A stretch of DNA of 7,349 bases from an uncultured bacterium. GTDB lineage: Bacteria > Cyanobacteriota > Vampirovibrionia > Gastranaerophilales > Gastranaerophilaceae. The stretch is from assembly GCA_902765655.1 (NCBI GenBank), contig CACXAK010000068.1, positions 1 to 7,349 of the forward strand, read 5' to 3'. Below, in pieces: positions 1-6,891 of this stretch. The stretch's first letter is position 1. The number at the start of each line of letters is the position of its first letter. A program made the position numbers and the translations under genes. The notes below the pieces were generated by a model, which worked only from the letters and a program-made list of their open reading frames with translations, was not told where the DNA came from and searched no databases.

Positions 1-1
1 T

Positions 2-532
2 CTTGCTCAAATTACCGGTAATTCTGTTTTAAACAATGTAAAAGATGCATATATTGATTCTGAATTAAAACAACATATCCATTCTACATCAGTTGCCGGT
101 GAAGTTGTTACCGATGGAAGTTTTGGATTTAATATTGGCGGTGCTTTAGGACTTGAACTTATAAAAAACAGAGTATCTGCTATATTAGGTGGAGACAGTA
201 ACAATACTCCAACAATAAATTCAACAGGTGATGTCAGAGTAAAAGCCGATTCAATTATAGACGGATTTACTGCAACCGGTGCTCTTAATGCAACGACAAC
301 AAGTTTTTCATTCGGTGCAGGTATAGGTGCTATTGTTGATTTGGATAGTAGTGAAATAAAAGCCGAAGTAAATAATGCAAAAATATTAAATTCTAAATCA
401 GTTGAGGTAAAAGCAAATTCAAGTGATAAAAGAGATTTTGTTGCCGCAAATTTAGGCGGAGCCCTTAGCGAAAAGGGCAGTTTCGGTATTTCGGCAAATG
501 GCATTGTAAGTGTTTTAAAATCAGCATTGTAA
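2..532 (+). CDS. LktA-like filamentous adhesin, upstream fragment (5' end outside window, frameshifted at its 3' end)
   Basis: This is the first visible part of the giant adhesin gene. It is open in frame 2 from the first complete codon of the window, so the start codon, signal peptide and any secretion domain lie upstream. The roughly 174 genuine codons hold three repeat units. Each has a Gly-rich strand (for example FGFNIGGALGLELI and FSFGAGIGAIVDL), then an A-x-[IVL] motif, then a short strand ending in V-x-A. There are no cysteines, and the composition is rich in Ala, Ser, Thr, Asn and Gly, as expected of an exported beta-solenoid-type adhesin. The segment ends at a TAA (530-532) that exists only because of a 23-bp tandem duplication; without it the sequence reads on as IVSVLKSQIHAQV into the next segment. 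The TTG at 341 is not a credible start because the same protein pattern continues upstream. The role as an adhesin is inferred from architecture. Confidence 0.85.
   Translation, partial: LAQITGNSVLNNVKDAYIDSELKQHIHSTSVAGEVVTDGSFGFNIGGALGLELIKNRVSAILGGDSNNTPTINSTGDVRVKADSIIDGFTATGALNATTTSFSFGAGIGAIVDLDSSEIKAEVNNAKILNSKSVEVKANSSDKRDFVAANLGGALSEKGSFGISANGIVSVLKSAL
461..478. repeat. Small GC-rich hairpin just upstream of the 23-bp duplication
   Basis: The arms gccctt (461-466) and aagggc (473-478) enclose a six-base loop, agcgaa. The same arm sequences recur at 643-648 and 664-669 with a 15-base loop, at the equivalent place in the next repeat unit. Both sit inside coding sequence. The first ends 22 bases before the duplicated 23-mer and could stall replication there. 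Confidence 0.5.
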
Positions 533-546
533 GTGTTTTAAAATCA
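501..546 (+). repeat. Perfect 23-bp tandem duplication causing a frameshift
   Basis: Two exact head-to-tail copies occupy 501-523 and 524-546, each starting gcattgtaag and ending ttttaaaatca. Because 23 is not a multiple of three, the second copy moves downstream sequence from frame 2 to frame 1 and puts a TAA at 530-532. Deleting either copy gives an uninterrupted reading (NGIVSVLKSQIHAQV) that matches the repeat pattern of the surrounding protein. The duplication could be replication slippage in the living cell or an assembly error. Confidence 0.97.
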
Positions 547-3500
547 CAAATTCATGCTCAGGTTTTAAACGGTTCAAACTTAAATTCAAATGAAACTATC
601 AGTATAAATTCAAGTTATACAACTAACTTTAAGGGAATAACAGCCCTTGGTGATGCTGTTCAAAAGGGCGGTGCAATAGGAGCTAACGTTCTTGTAAATC
701 ATTTTGAAAATGATGTTTTGTCACAAGTTTCAAATGATTCAATTTTAACTGCGGGTACAAATGTTGGAATTGGTGCAAGAACAGCATCTTCTCTCAATTT
801 AATACCGGCGGCAGTTGCAGTTGCAGGAACGGGTATAGCTGCAGTTGCGGCAGATGTTTCGGTAAACATTATAAAAAATAAAACTAATGCTCTTGCTGAG
901 GCAAAAGAAATTACTGCAACAAGCGGGAATATAACGGTTGTCGCAGATGATGAAACAACATTATTTAACAGAGGCGGAACTCTTGCGGCTTCAAGCCCTA
1001 AAACAGCAGTTGATGTATCAGGAGTCGTAAATGTTGATAAAATAGCAAAAACCGTTAACGCACAAATAGGAACAGATGCTCAGGGAGCAAATCAAAGTGT
1101 TGTAAAAGCAGAAAACGGAACAGTTTCAGTCAGTGCCGTTTCCACAAACTCATTAGGCGGAACTAAAAATGCAAGCGGTCAATATGACAGAGATGATATA
1201 ACATCTGAAGCATATCAAAATGCATTATTAACAAAAGATAGTGATGGTAATTTTAACGGAATAAATTATACAAATGGTTTTGGTAATTGGAATATGTTTT
1301 ATAATCTTGCTGCCGGTTCTGCGGCTACAGTTCCCGGTTCAGTTATTATAAAAAATATTCAAAATGACGTAAATGCGAAAATTTTAAATACTAAACTTAC
1401 TTCAGATAATATGAATATTACCGCTACGGATTATTCAGTTAAAAATATTGTAGCAGGAGAGATAAGCGGTTCAAAATTTGTTGCGTTAGGCACTCAAGTT
1501 TATATTACAAAAGATAACAGTAATACGTTAGGGCTTATTGGCAATAATTCCGATATAACAGTAGCACATACTTTAAATATTACATCTTGGAACAGAAAAG
1601 ATAATAAATTGGTCTTTGCGGCTGCAGGTGGTGCAGGTAAAGCTTCGATAGAAACAAATGTTCTTAAAAATACAATAAAAGATGATACTGTAGCTAAAAT
1701 AGATACAGCTTCAAAGGTAACGGCAGGTACGTTAAATATTAATACGGAAGAAGATGTCAATGCTTCAAGAGTAGTAGTTGCGGCGGCAGGTTCTGTTAAT
1801 GTAACAATAGATGTAAGTCCGTTAATTAACTATTATGGTGATGATTCAAATGCGGCAGACAGAAAAGGGAAAATAGTATCTGGGATTTCAAATTCAACAG
1901 TAAATAATGCTGCTATAAATATGAATGCCAATACCAACATCCGAACTCAGGATATAGTAGTAGATGCAGGTGGTGCTGCTACAGGTTTTGCAGGGTCAGG
2001 TACGGCAATTAAAAATACATATAATACAATTACAAAAGCAGTTATTGATTCAAATTCTACGATAAATAATGCTCAAGATATTAAAATGAATGCAAATTCT
2101 GTGTTTGATTCAAGAAACTATGCAATAGGAGCTTCAGGTGTTGGTGTTGGTGCAAATCTTATTGCGAATGTAATCTTAAATGATTTTATATCCAAAACGG
2201 AAGCAAGTATTACTGACTCAACGGTAAGTGCAAAATCAATAGAATTAAATACAAATAAAGGCAAAAAAGATAATTTGGTTAATTATGGTATTGCAGGCGG
2301 TTTTGCAGCAAAGGGTGTATCTGCTGTTGTAACAACTATATATGATGTATTTAATAATGAATCAATTTCTAAAGTTGCAAATTCAAGTGTAACAACAACT
2401 GATAACGGCGGACTTAAATTAGATGCAAATTCCAAAAGAACAATGAAAAATTATGATATAAGCGGATCTGCAGGCATTGTCGGTTTTGGAGGGGCAGCTT
2501 CTGCTCTTGTGACTAAAAATGACTCAAAAACATTATCTTATATAGATGCAAAAAACGGAAATGATATAAATATAGCAGGTCAGTTATATCTTAATGCACA
2601 AGATACTACCATTGCAGATAACACGCTGGGTGTTGGCGCCGGAGGTGCGGGTGCCGGAATTGCGTGTGTTAATTTATATACCGCTAACAGTCTTGTAAAA
2701 TCAGAAATTTTATCGCAATCAGGTACAAGTGCGATAAAATCAGGTTCAGCTTATATAAATTCAGAATCAACAAATGCAATAAGAAATCTTGCAGTAGGTG
2801 CTGCAGTAGGTTTAGCTGCAATTGCTGCTGATGTTCAACTTGTTAAAATCGGTAAATTCGGTTCAAGTTATACTGAAACTGAACAAGAAAGCCATATAAA
2901 TAATGCTATTCAAGAAACTAAAAAAGGTTATGATAAAATAGCAACTGAGGAAGAAAAAGCACGTTATAATCCTGAAGCCGATACAACGCAAGCCAAGACC
3001 GGTGTTATTGCAAATATAAATGCAAATATGGAAAACTCCGGTGCTTTAGAAATGAATGCTAAAAGCAATATAAAAGGTGTCGATAAGAACGGTAATTTAA
3101 CGGATACTTTGTATCTTAAGAACGTTGATGTAACGGTTGGCGGTACTACACCTAATGCTGCGGTTAAAAATCTTAAAGTTGCAAGTGATACAAATGCAAC
3201 TATATCCGGAGGAAACATAACAAGCGGAGATATCAGCATAAATGCAGAATCTAATTCTAATGTTGAAATTTCAAGTACAGGTGTAACTGTTTCTGCTGTG
3301 GCACTATCTGGTGGCAGTTCAATATACAAAAACAATTCAAATACGTTGGCTCAAATAGGATCAACCGGCAACAATACAACAATTAATGCTAATAATGTCA
3401 GTGTTAATACAAAATCAACAAGTAAATCAGATCTTGTAACACGTGCTGTTGGTGTAAGAGTAGCGGGTATTGCAGGTGTTAATATTCTTGAAAATATTGA

Positions 3501-6500
3501 TAATAACAGCAGTCTTGCAAAAATTACGGGTAACACCAATATTACTGCAAACGGCACTTTATCAACTCATTCAACAATCAACACCGATTTAAAATCAAGA
3601 CAAAATACCGTAGAAGTAAGCGGAGCTGATATTGCTGCAGTATTCAGGAATGAAACAAATGCATCAACTATATCTAAATCACTAATTGAAGCGGTAAATG
3701 GGACTATACAATCAAAGAATATAAATCTTGTATCTGATTACGGAGTAATGAAGGTCGCAAATACGGTTGATTCTACGCAAGTTAAGGGCGTAAATGTTGT
3801 TGGGCACGATAAAGCAATTGTAAAAATGAATTCAACCTTTGAGTCAGGTATTAATGCAGGAAGTGCTACAGTTAATAATAGCGCGAATTTAAAAATTGAA
3901 ACAGCTAAAAAGTCAGGCAGTGAAGGTATAACCGCAACAAATACGCTTGATGAAGTTGTAGCAACTATTGCAAACTTTTTCTCCGGAACTTTTGGTGAAA
4001 CAAATAATACCGCAAAATCAAATACATATTTGGTTGCAGGGAATAACCAAACAGGTACGTTGACAATTAATTCATATTTGGATTCTCTTGCTAAAACGAC
4101 TACAGGGACAAGAAAAGGCGGTGCTATTAGTGTAAATTCTGCTTATGCCGAATCTACGGATTTAAGCACCTTGAATTTAACTATTAATGGTACTAATAAA
4201 ATTATTGGCGGTGCCTCAATTAATGTTATTCATAATGCAACGGCAAGTTCTGACTTAGAAGCTCTTAATGTCGGTGTTGGCGTTCAGGGTCAGCGTGCAA
4301 GAGTCAGTGCAACGCAGACGTCAAATACAATTGGTAATATTGCAGGTGATTACAGTGCTAACAGTTCAGATATCAATTTCAATACAAACAGAAATTCTTA
4401 TATAAGTAAAACAACAAGATCAGGCGGAGCTATAAGTGTTAATGATGCACAGTCTAATAATACTCTTAACGGTGATTCAACGCTGAATATTAATATTTCA
4501 AATGCTTCAAACGATTTAAATAACAAAATGACCGTTAAAAACACATCAACAAATACATTTGATATAAAATCAAGAGATACATCCGGCGGTGTAATAAATG
4601 TAAGCGTTATAAACGATCATACAACATTAAATACAAAGACTACAACCAATATATCTAATGCAAATATCAAAGCAAAAGATAACGTATCTTTTGAAGTTTC
4701 AAATAATACGTTGGTAGATGATACCGGTACGGCTTCAGGCGGTGGCTTTATTGCTGTTCTTAATGATACCTATACAAGAACTTATACATCAGGCGCATAT
4801 TTGAATTTAACAAATAGTGAAATCCATGCAAATGATATAAAATTAAATGCTCATTCTGATATCAGTGCAAAAAGAAGAAATGAATTTGATTTTAAAGCAG
4901 GTGGCGGCGGATTTGTTGCAGTGCCGAAACTTACACTTCATAATTACCTCAATCAGACAAGCGAAATTAATTTAAACAATACAAAACTGTACGCAAAAAA
5001 TAATGCGGTATTATCTGCTGATACATCCTCATGGTTTAAGGTAAAATCAGATGCTGATGGCAGAGGGTTTGTATCTGTACCAAAAGTTTGGTCATATCTT
5101 GATCCTACTTATACGCATAAAATTACATTAGATAGCAGTTCAATTATTGATGCGGCAAATGATGCTGTATTTAATTTCAATTCCAATAATACTTTATCAA
5201 GCAAAGTTTCTGCTTATGCTGCGAATTTTGCAGGACCGCCATCGGCATATTCATGGTTAACTTTAAATATAAATAATACATTAGATAATAAAGGTACAAT
5301 TAAAGCAGGCAATCTTGCCGATATTAATTTTATGACCAAATCTTATAGTGATTTGGCAAACCATATTGATATAGAAAACCGTGCAGCTGTTGCAAAAACT
5401 TGGGAAGATGGAAATTTAACAAAGAGAGTAACAAACAAACTGCTGGTGCCAAGTGGTGCTAAAATTATTTCAGATAAGGATATTGAAGTTAGCTATTCAA
5501 ACGGCAGACACAATTTGGATTCCAGAAAACACTGGAAAACCATATCTTATGCAGTATTTGGGATTCCTATTAAAAATGAAAAAACAACAAACCCAATAAG
5601 TAACATTGAAAATGATGAATTAGTGCTTGATGGTATTATGCAAGCAGGAGCAGGCAGCAGCAAAAAAATTACAATAAATAAAGACGGAACCATTAATGAA
5701 GAACAATCAATAGGTCTTAATTCTGATGATTACAGTCTTACAGGCGGAGAAATTGTTGATGGTAAAACAATAAAAGACCAAAAACTTAATGATGTAAATT
5801 CAAAATTAAATAAGGCAAAATCAGATCTGGAAGAGATTAATAATGAGTTATCAAATTTAGAAAGTTCAAAATTAAGCGAAGAACAAGAAAGAACAAATGC
5901 GCAAAATATAGTAGATGATTTTAATGTTTTAATTGATGGCGGTTATATTCTTAAAAATACAAATGTTCCTGAAGGTCAAGAAACAAGCGAATTTGCTAAC
6001 CTTATTATAAATGACATTAAATCTAAAATTATAGGATCAGGTGGTGACAAATTAACTGAAACACAGTATAGTGCATTTGTTAATGCATATGGAAAAGAAA
6101 TTGATTCGATATACGAATATAATCAGGCACATCCTGATACTCCAAAAGAATATACTTCTATAAGTAATTTCTTATCAGGGAATACAAGTTTAGGTTTGTC
6201 CGGAGCGCAAAAAAATACCGTAATAACGACATATAGTACTGTGGGAAATAATAACCAAAATATGCTGACTCCAAATGGTGATTTCCTGACTTACACTTCT
6301 TTTGACGGTGTTAAATATGCGGGCGTTTTAAATCCGACAGTAGTAAACAATGTAAAAACATGTGATGAAGTAAACGGTCTTGCGGATAAGATTAATACAT
6401 TGAATAGTGATATTAAAGAGATGACAGAAATGATTACTCTTTATAATACTGCTAAATCTTATTATAATACACATATCGCCACTTTAGAAGCTGAAAAAAC

Positions 6501-6891
6501 TGATATTACAAATAAATCTGAATCAGAATTTGCAAGAACGAAAGATACATCCTATTCAATAGTATTTAATGATATTAGTTCACAGGATTCTACTATTAGA
6601 ATTGATGGTATGACAAATAAATACATTAAAGGCAGCGGCGATTTCGTTGTATCAGAAGGCGGATTGCAAGTTGATAACTATTCAACACGCTCTTTAATAT
6701 TTAATGATGTTGATTTAGGGAATGCATCAAATGCCGGCTTAGTTATTTACAGAAAAGGTTATTCTGAATTTTTCGGTGATGGTACAAATCAGGCCGTAAA
6801 TGGTTCTAATGCTTATGAATATAAGTATCCGGAAATGAATTTTGTGTTTACTCCAATTTCTTTCTCTCAGGTTGGATTTCATCAGGAATAG
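526..6891 (+). CDS. LktA-family filamentous adhesin, main body (giant repetitive surface protein, interrupted at both ends by frameshifts)
   Basis: This segment carries about 2,100 residues of a likely secreted or surface-anchored filamentous adhesin. The frame is open from 469 and genuinely coding from 526, inside the second copy of a 23-bp duplication. The first conventional start codon, TTG at 718, has no Shine-Dalgarno sequence and sits in the middle of a repeat (NDVLSQV), so it is not the real start. Numbering residues from 718, the order is: 55-residue Gly/Ala-rich repeats to about residue 1045; 52-residue repeats with GG-x-[I/F]-x-V anchors from about 1130 to 1520; a linker with LVLDG-x(2)-QAG near 1640; a heptad helix at about 1690-1720; a polar segment; a second heptad helix at about 1885-1925; and a beta-rich tail. 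Only two cysteines occur (residues 650 and 1882). The anchors and the linker pattern are what I recognise from LktA-family adhesins. No membrane anchor, autotransporter barrel or catalytic motif is visible. The TAG at 6889-6891 is premature, because adhesin sequence resumes immediately in frame 3. Confidence 0.85.
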   Translation: MVSVLKSQIHAQVLNGSNLNSNETISINSSYTTNFKGITALGDAVQKGGAIGANVLVNHFENDVLSQVSNDSILTAGTNVGIGARTASSLNLIPAAVAVAGTGIAAVAADVSVNIIKNKTNALAEAKEITATSGNITVVADDETTLFNRGGTLAASSPKTAVDVSGVVNVDKIAKTVNAQIGTDAQGANQSVVKAENGTVSVSAVSTNSLGGTKNASGQYDRDDITSEAYQNALLTKDSDGNFNGINYTNGFGNWNMFYNLAAGSAATVPGSVIIKNIQNDVNAKILNTKLTSDNMNITATDYSVKNIVAGEISGSKFVALGTQVYITKDNSNTLGLIGNNSDITVAHTLNITSWNRKDNKLVFAAAGGAGKASIETNVLKNTIKDDTVAKIDTASKVTAGTLNINTEEDVNASRVVVAAAGSVNVTIDVSPLINYYGDDSNAADRKGKIVSGISNSTVNNAAINMNANTNIRTQDIVVDAGGAATGFAGSGTAIKNTYNTITKAVIDSNSTINNAQDIKMNANSVFDSRNYAIGASGVGVGANLIANVILNDFISKTEASITDSTVSAKSIELNTNKGKKDNLVNYGIAGGFAAKGVSAVVTTIYDVFNNESISKVANSSVTTTDNGGLKLDANSKRTMKNYDISGSAGIVGFGGAASALVTKNDSKTLSYIDAKNGNDINIAGQLYLNAQDTTIADNTLGVGAGGAGAGIACVNLYTANSLVKSEILSQSGTSAIKSGSAYINSESTNAIRNLAVGAAVGLAAIAADVQLVKIGKFGSSYTETEQESHINNAIQETKKGYDKIATEEEKARYNPEADTTQAKTGVIANINANMENSGALEMNAKSNIKGVDKNGNLTDTLYLKNVDVTVGGTTPNAAVKNLKVASDTNATISGGNITSGDISINAESNSNVEISSTGVTVSAVALSGGSSIYKNNSNTLAQIGSTGNNTTINANNVSVNTKSTSKSDLVTRAVGVRVAGIAGVNILENIDNNSSLAKITGNTNITANGTLSTHSTINTDLKSRQNTVEVSGADIAAVFRNETNASTISKSLIEAVNGTIQSKNINLVSDYGVMKVANTVDSTQVKGVNVVGHDKAIVKMNSTFESGINAGSATVNNSANLKIETAKKSGSEGITATNTLDEVVATIANFFSGTFGETNNTAKSNTYLVAGNNQTGTLTINSYLDSLAKTTTGTRKGGAISVNSAYAESTDLSTLNLTINGTNKIIGGASINVIHNATASSDLEALNVGVGVQGQRARVSATQTSNTIGNIAGDYSANSSDINFNTNRNSYISKTTRSGGAISVNDAQSNNTLNGDSTLNINISNASNDLNNKMTVKNTSTNTFDIKSRDTSGGVINVSVINDHTTLNTKTTTNISNANIKAKDNVSFEVSNNTLVDDTGTASGGGFIAVLNDTYTRTYTSGAYLNLTNSEIHANDIKLNAHSDISAKRRNEFDFKAGGGGFVAVPKLTLHNYLNQTSEINLNNTKLYAKNNAVLSADTSSWFKVKSDADGRGFVSVPKVWSYLDPTYTHKITLDSSSIIDAANDAVFNFNSNNTLSSKVSAYAANFAGPPSAYSWLTLNINNTLDNKGTIKAGNLADINFMTKSYSDLANHIDIENRAAVAKTWEDGNLTKRVTNKLLVPSGAKIISDKDIEVSYSNGRHNLDSRKHWKTISYAVFGIPIKNEKTTNPISNIENDELVLDGIMQAGAGSSKKITINKDGTINEEQSIGLNSDDYSLTGGEIVDGKTIKDQKLNDVNSKLNKAKSDLEEINNELSNLESSKLSEEQERTNAQNIVDDFNVLIDGGYILKNTNVPEGQETSEFANLIINDIKSKIIGSGGDKLTETQYSAFVNAYGKEIDSIYEYNQAHPDTPKEYTSISNFLSGNTSLGLSGAQKNTVITTYSTVGNNNQNMLTPNGDFLTYTSFDGVKYAGVLNPTVVNNVKTCDEVNGLADKINTLNSDIKEMTEMITLYNTAKSYYNTHIATLEAEKTDITNKSESEFARTKDTSYSIVFNDISSQDSTIRIDGMTNKYIKGSGDFVVSEGGLQVDNYSTRSLIFNDVDLGNASNAGLVIYRKGYSEFFGDGTNQAVNGSNAYEYKYPEMNFVFTPISFSQVGFHQE
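1153..1305 (+). other. Polar insert 1 within the 55-residue repeat array
   Basis: About 51 residues (146-196 counted from codon 718) interrupt the repeat period, making the A-x-I interval 315 bp. The insert is rich in Asp, Asn, Tyr and Gly, contains YDRDDITSEAYQ and a D-S-D-G-N stretch, and ends in the aromatic cluster NWNMFY just before the next Gly/Ala-rich strand. It probably forms a loop or small subdomain protruding from the rod. The D-S-D-G-N piece loosely resembles a calcium loop but lacks a full EF-hand or RTX pattern. Confidence 0.55.
2707..2740. repeat. Intragenic 11-bp perfect inverted repeat
   Basis: The arms attttatcgca (2707-2717) and tgcgataaaat (2730-2740) are exact reverse complements around a 12-base loop. 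It lies within the coding sequence for SEILSQSGTSAIKSG, and no U-tract follows, so it is not a convincing terminator. It may be coincidental in AT-rich repetitive coding DNA. Confidence 0.6.
2848..3000 (+). other. Charged helical insert 2 within the 55-residue repeat array
   Basis: About 51 residues (711-761 counted from codon 718) form the second place where a unit interval doubles (309 bp). The stretch is strongly charged, with SHINNAIQETKKGYDKIATE followed by EEKARYNPEAD, and reads as an amphipathic helix inside an otherwise beta-type array. It begins after a Gly/Ala-rich strand and ends just before GVIANI, the next A-x-I motif, so it sits at the tip position of one unit. Confidence 0.55.
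4100..5290 (+). repeat. Second protein-level repeat array, period about 157 bp (52 residues), GG-x-[I/F]-x-V anchors
   Basis: The anchor residue (I, V, G or F following a Gly-rich turn) falls at codons 4126, 4273, 4432, 4591, 4747, 4912, 5068 and 5227, giving spacings of 147, 159, 159, 156, 165, 156 and 159 bp. Early anchors read KGGAISVN, SGGAISVN and SGGVINVS. Later ones read GGGFIAVL, GGGFVAVP, GRGFVSVP and finally NFAGPPS, so the motif drifts gradually to an F-x(2-3)-P form. Each unit ends with strands such as LNLTNSEIHA or INLNNTKLYA. The change in anchor type and unit length separates it from the upstream array. Confidence 0.8.
5770..6520 (+). other. Predicted antiparallel coiled-coil hairpin module in the adhesin
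   Basis: Two helices with clear heptad spacing are separated by about 165 residues. In the first, hydrophobic positions L1690, V1693, L1697, A1700, L1704, I1707, L1711 and L1714 (numbered from codon 718) follow a strict 3-4 pattern. In the second, V1885, L1888, I1892, L1895, I1899, M1902 and I1906 do the same. The segment between is mixed polar, with short helical pieces (SEFANLIINDIKSKI, SAFVNAYGKEIDSIYEY) and a turn-rich NGDFLTYTSFDGVKYAGVLN part. Beta-rich adhesin sequence resumes straight after helix two, so the module looks like a helical spike inserted into, or capping, the beta rod. Confidence 0.65.
6857..6868 (+). other. Probable site of the second frameshift (TC-rich run)
   Basis: The run tttctttctctc ends in three TC units (6863-6868). 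Frame 1 reads through it to the TAG at 6889-6891, while frame 3 is open from 6825 and continues the adhesin. Losing one TC gives FVFTPISFSGWISSGIAKG without interruption. A missing single base would serve equally well. The shift must lie in 6825-6891; this run is the most slippage-prone place in that interval. Confidence 0.55.

Larger units (their letters stand above)
2..3850 (+). repeat. Degenerate protein-level repeat array, period about 165 bp (55 residues)
   Basis: Each unit has a Gly/Ala-rich hydrophobic stretch, a polar N-rich stretch, an A-x-[IVL] motif (or S-x-I, G-x-I) and a short strand ending near L-x-[IV]-x-A. I placed the A-x-I codon at 179, 362, 556, 721, 889, 1060, 1375, 1531, 1693, 1879, 2038, 2203, 2368, 2536, 2701, 3010, 3196, 3349, 3517, 3679 and 3844. 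Most spacings are 153-186 bp, and the run 1879-2701 is almost constant at 159-168 bp. Two intervals (1060-1375 and 2701-3010) are near double length. DNA identity between units is low, so this is an old array, not a recent tandem amplification. Such regularity suggests one structural rung set per unit of an elongated beta-fold. Confidence 0.8.

Noticed and set aside
7..504. Minus-strand open frame of 165 codons
   Set aside because: It lies opposite well-supported repeat coding sequence, is built of low-complexity Ser/Pro/Ala/Leu text mirroring the plus-strand codons, and has no recognisable domain.
341..532. Independent 63-residue small protein starting at TTG 341
   Set aside because: The frame is open to the window start with the same repeat pattern, and the stop is created by the duplication.
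718..720. TTG at 718 as the true start of a 2,057-residue protein
   Set aside because: There is no ribosome binding site, it falls inside a repeat unit, and the same pattern runs upstream across the 23-bp duplication.
1234..1257. Calcium-binding loop (D-S-D-G-N)
   Set aside because: It is a single occurrence lacking the spacing and terminal acidic residue of an EF-hand, and lacking tandem GGxGxD RTX repeats.
1500..1760. Minus-strand open frame of 86 codons
   Set aside because: It is antisense to the continuous adhesin frame and resembles no protein family; it is a compositional shadow.
2964..3557. Two minus-strand open frames (2964-3335 and 3351-3557)
   Set aside because: Both are antisense to regular repeat units, and their hydrophobic appearance comes from reverse-reading Asn/Thr/Ala codons.
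5519..5536. Six-base inverted repeat ttccag...ctggaa as a regulatory site
   Set aside because: It is short, lies in the middle of a coding region, and has no U-tract or promoter elements nearby.
6825..6891. Programmed -1 ribosomal frameshift at the second break
   Set aside because: No X XXY YYZ heptamer in the incoming frame and no downstream stem-loop is apparent; an indel is simpler.
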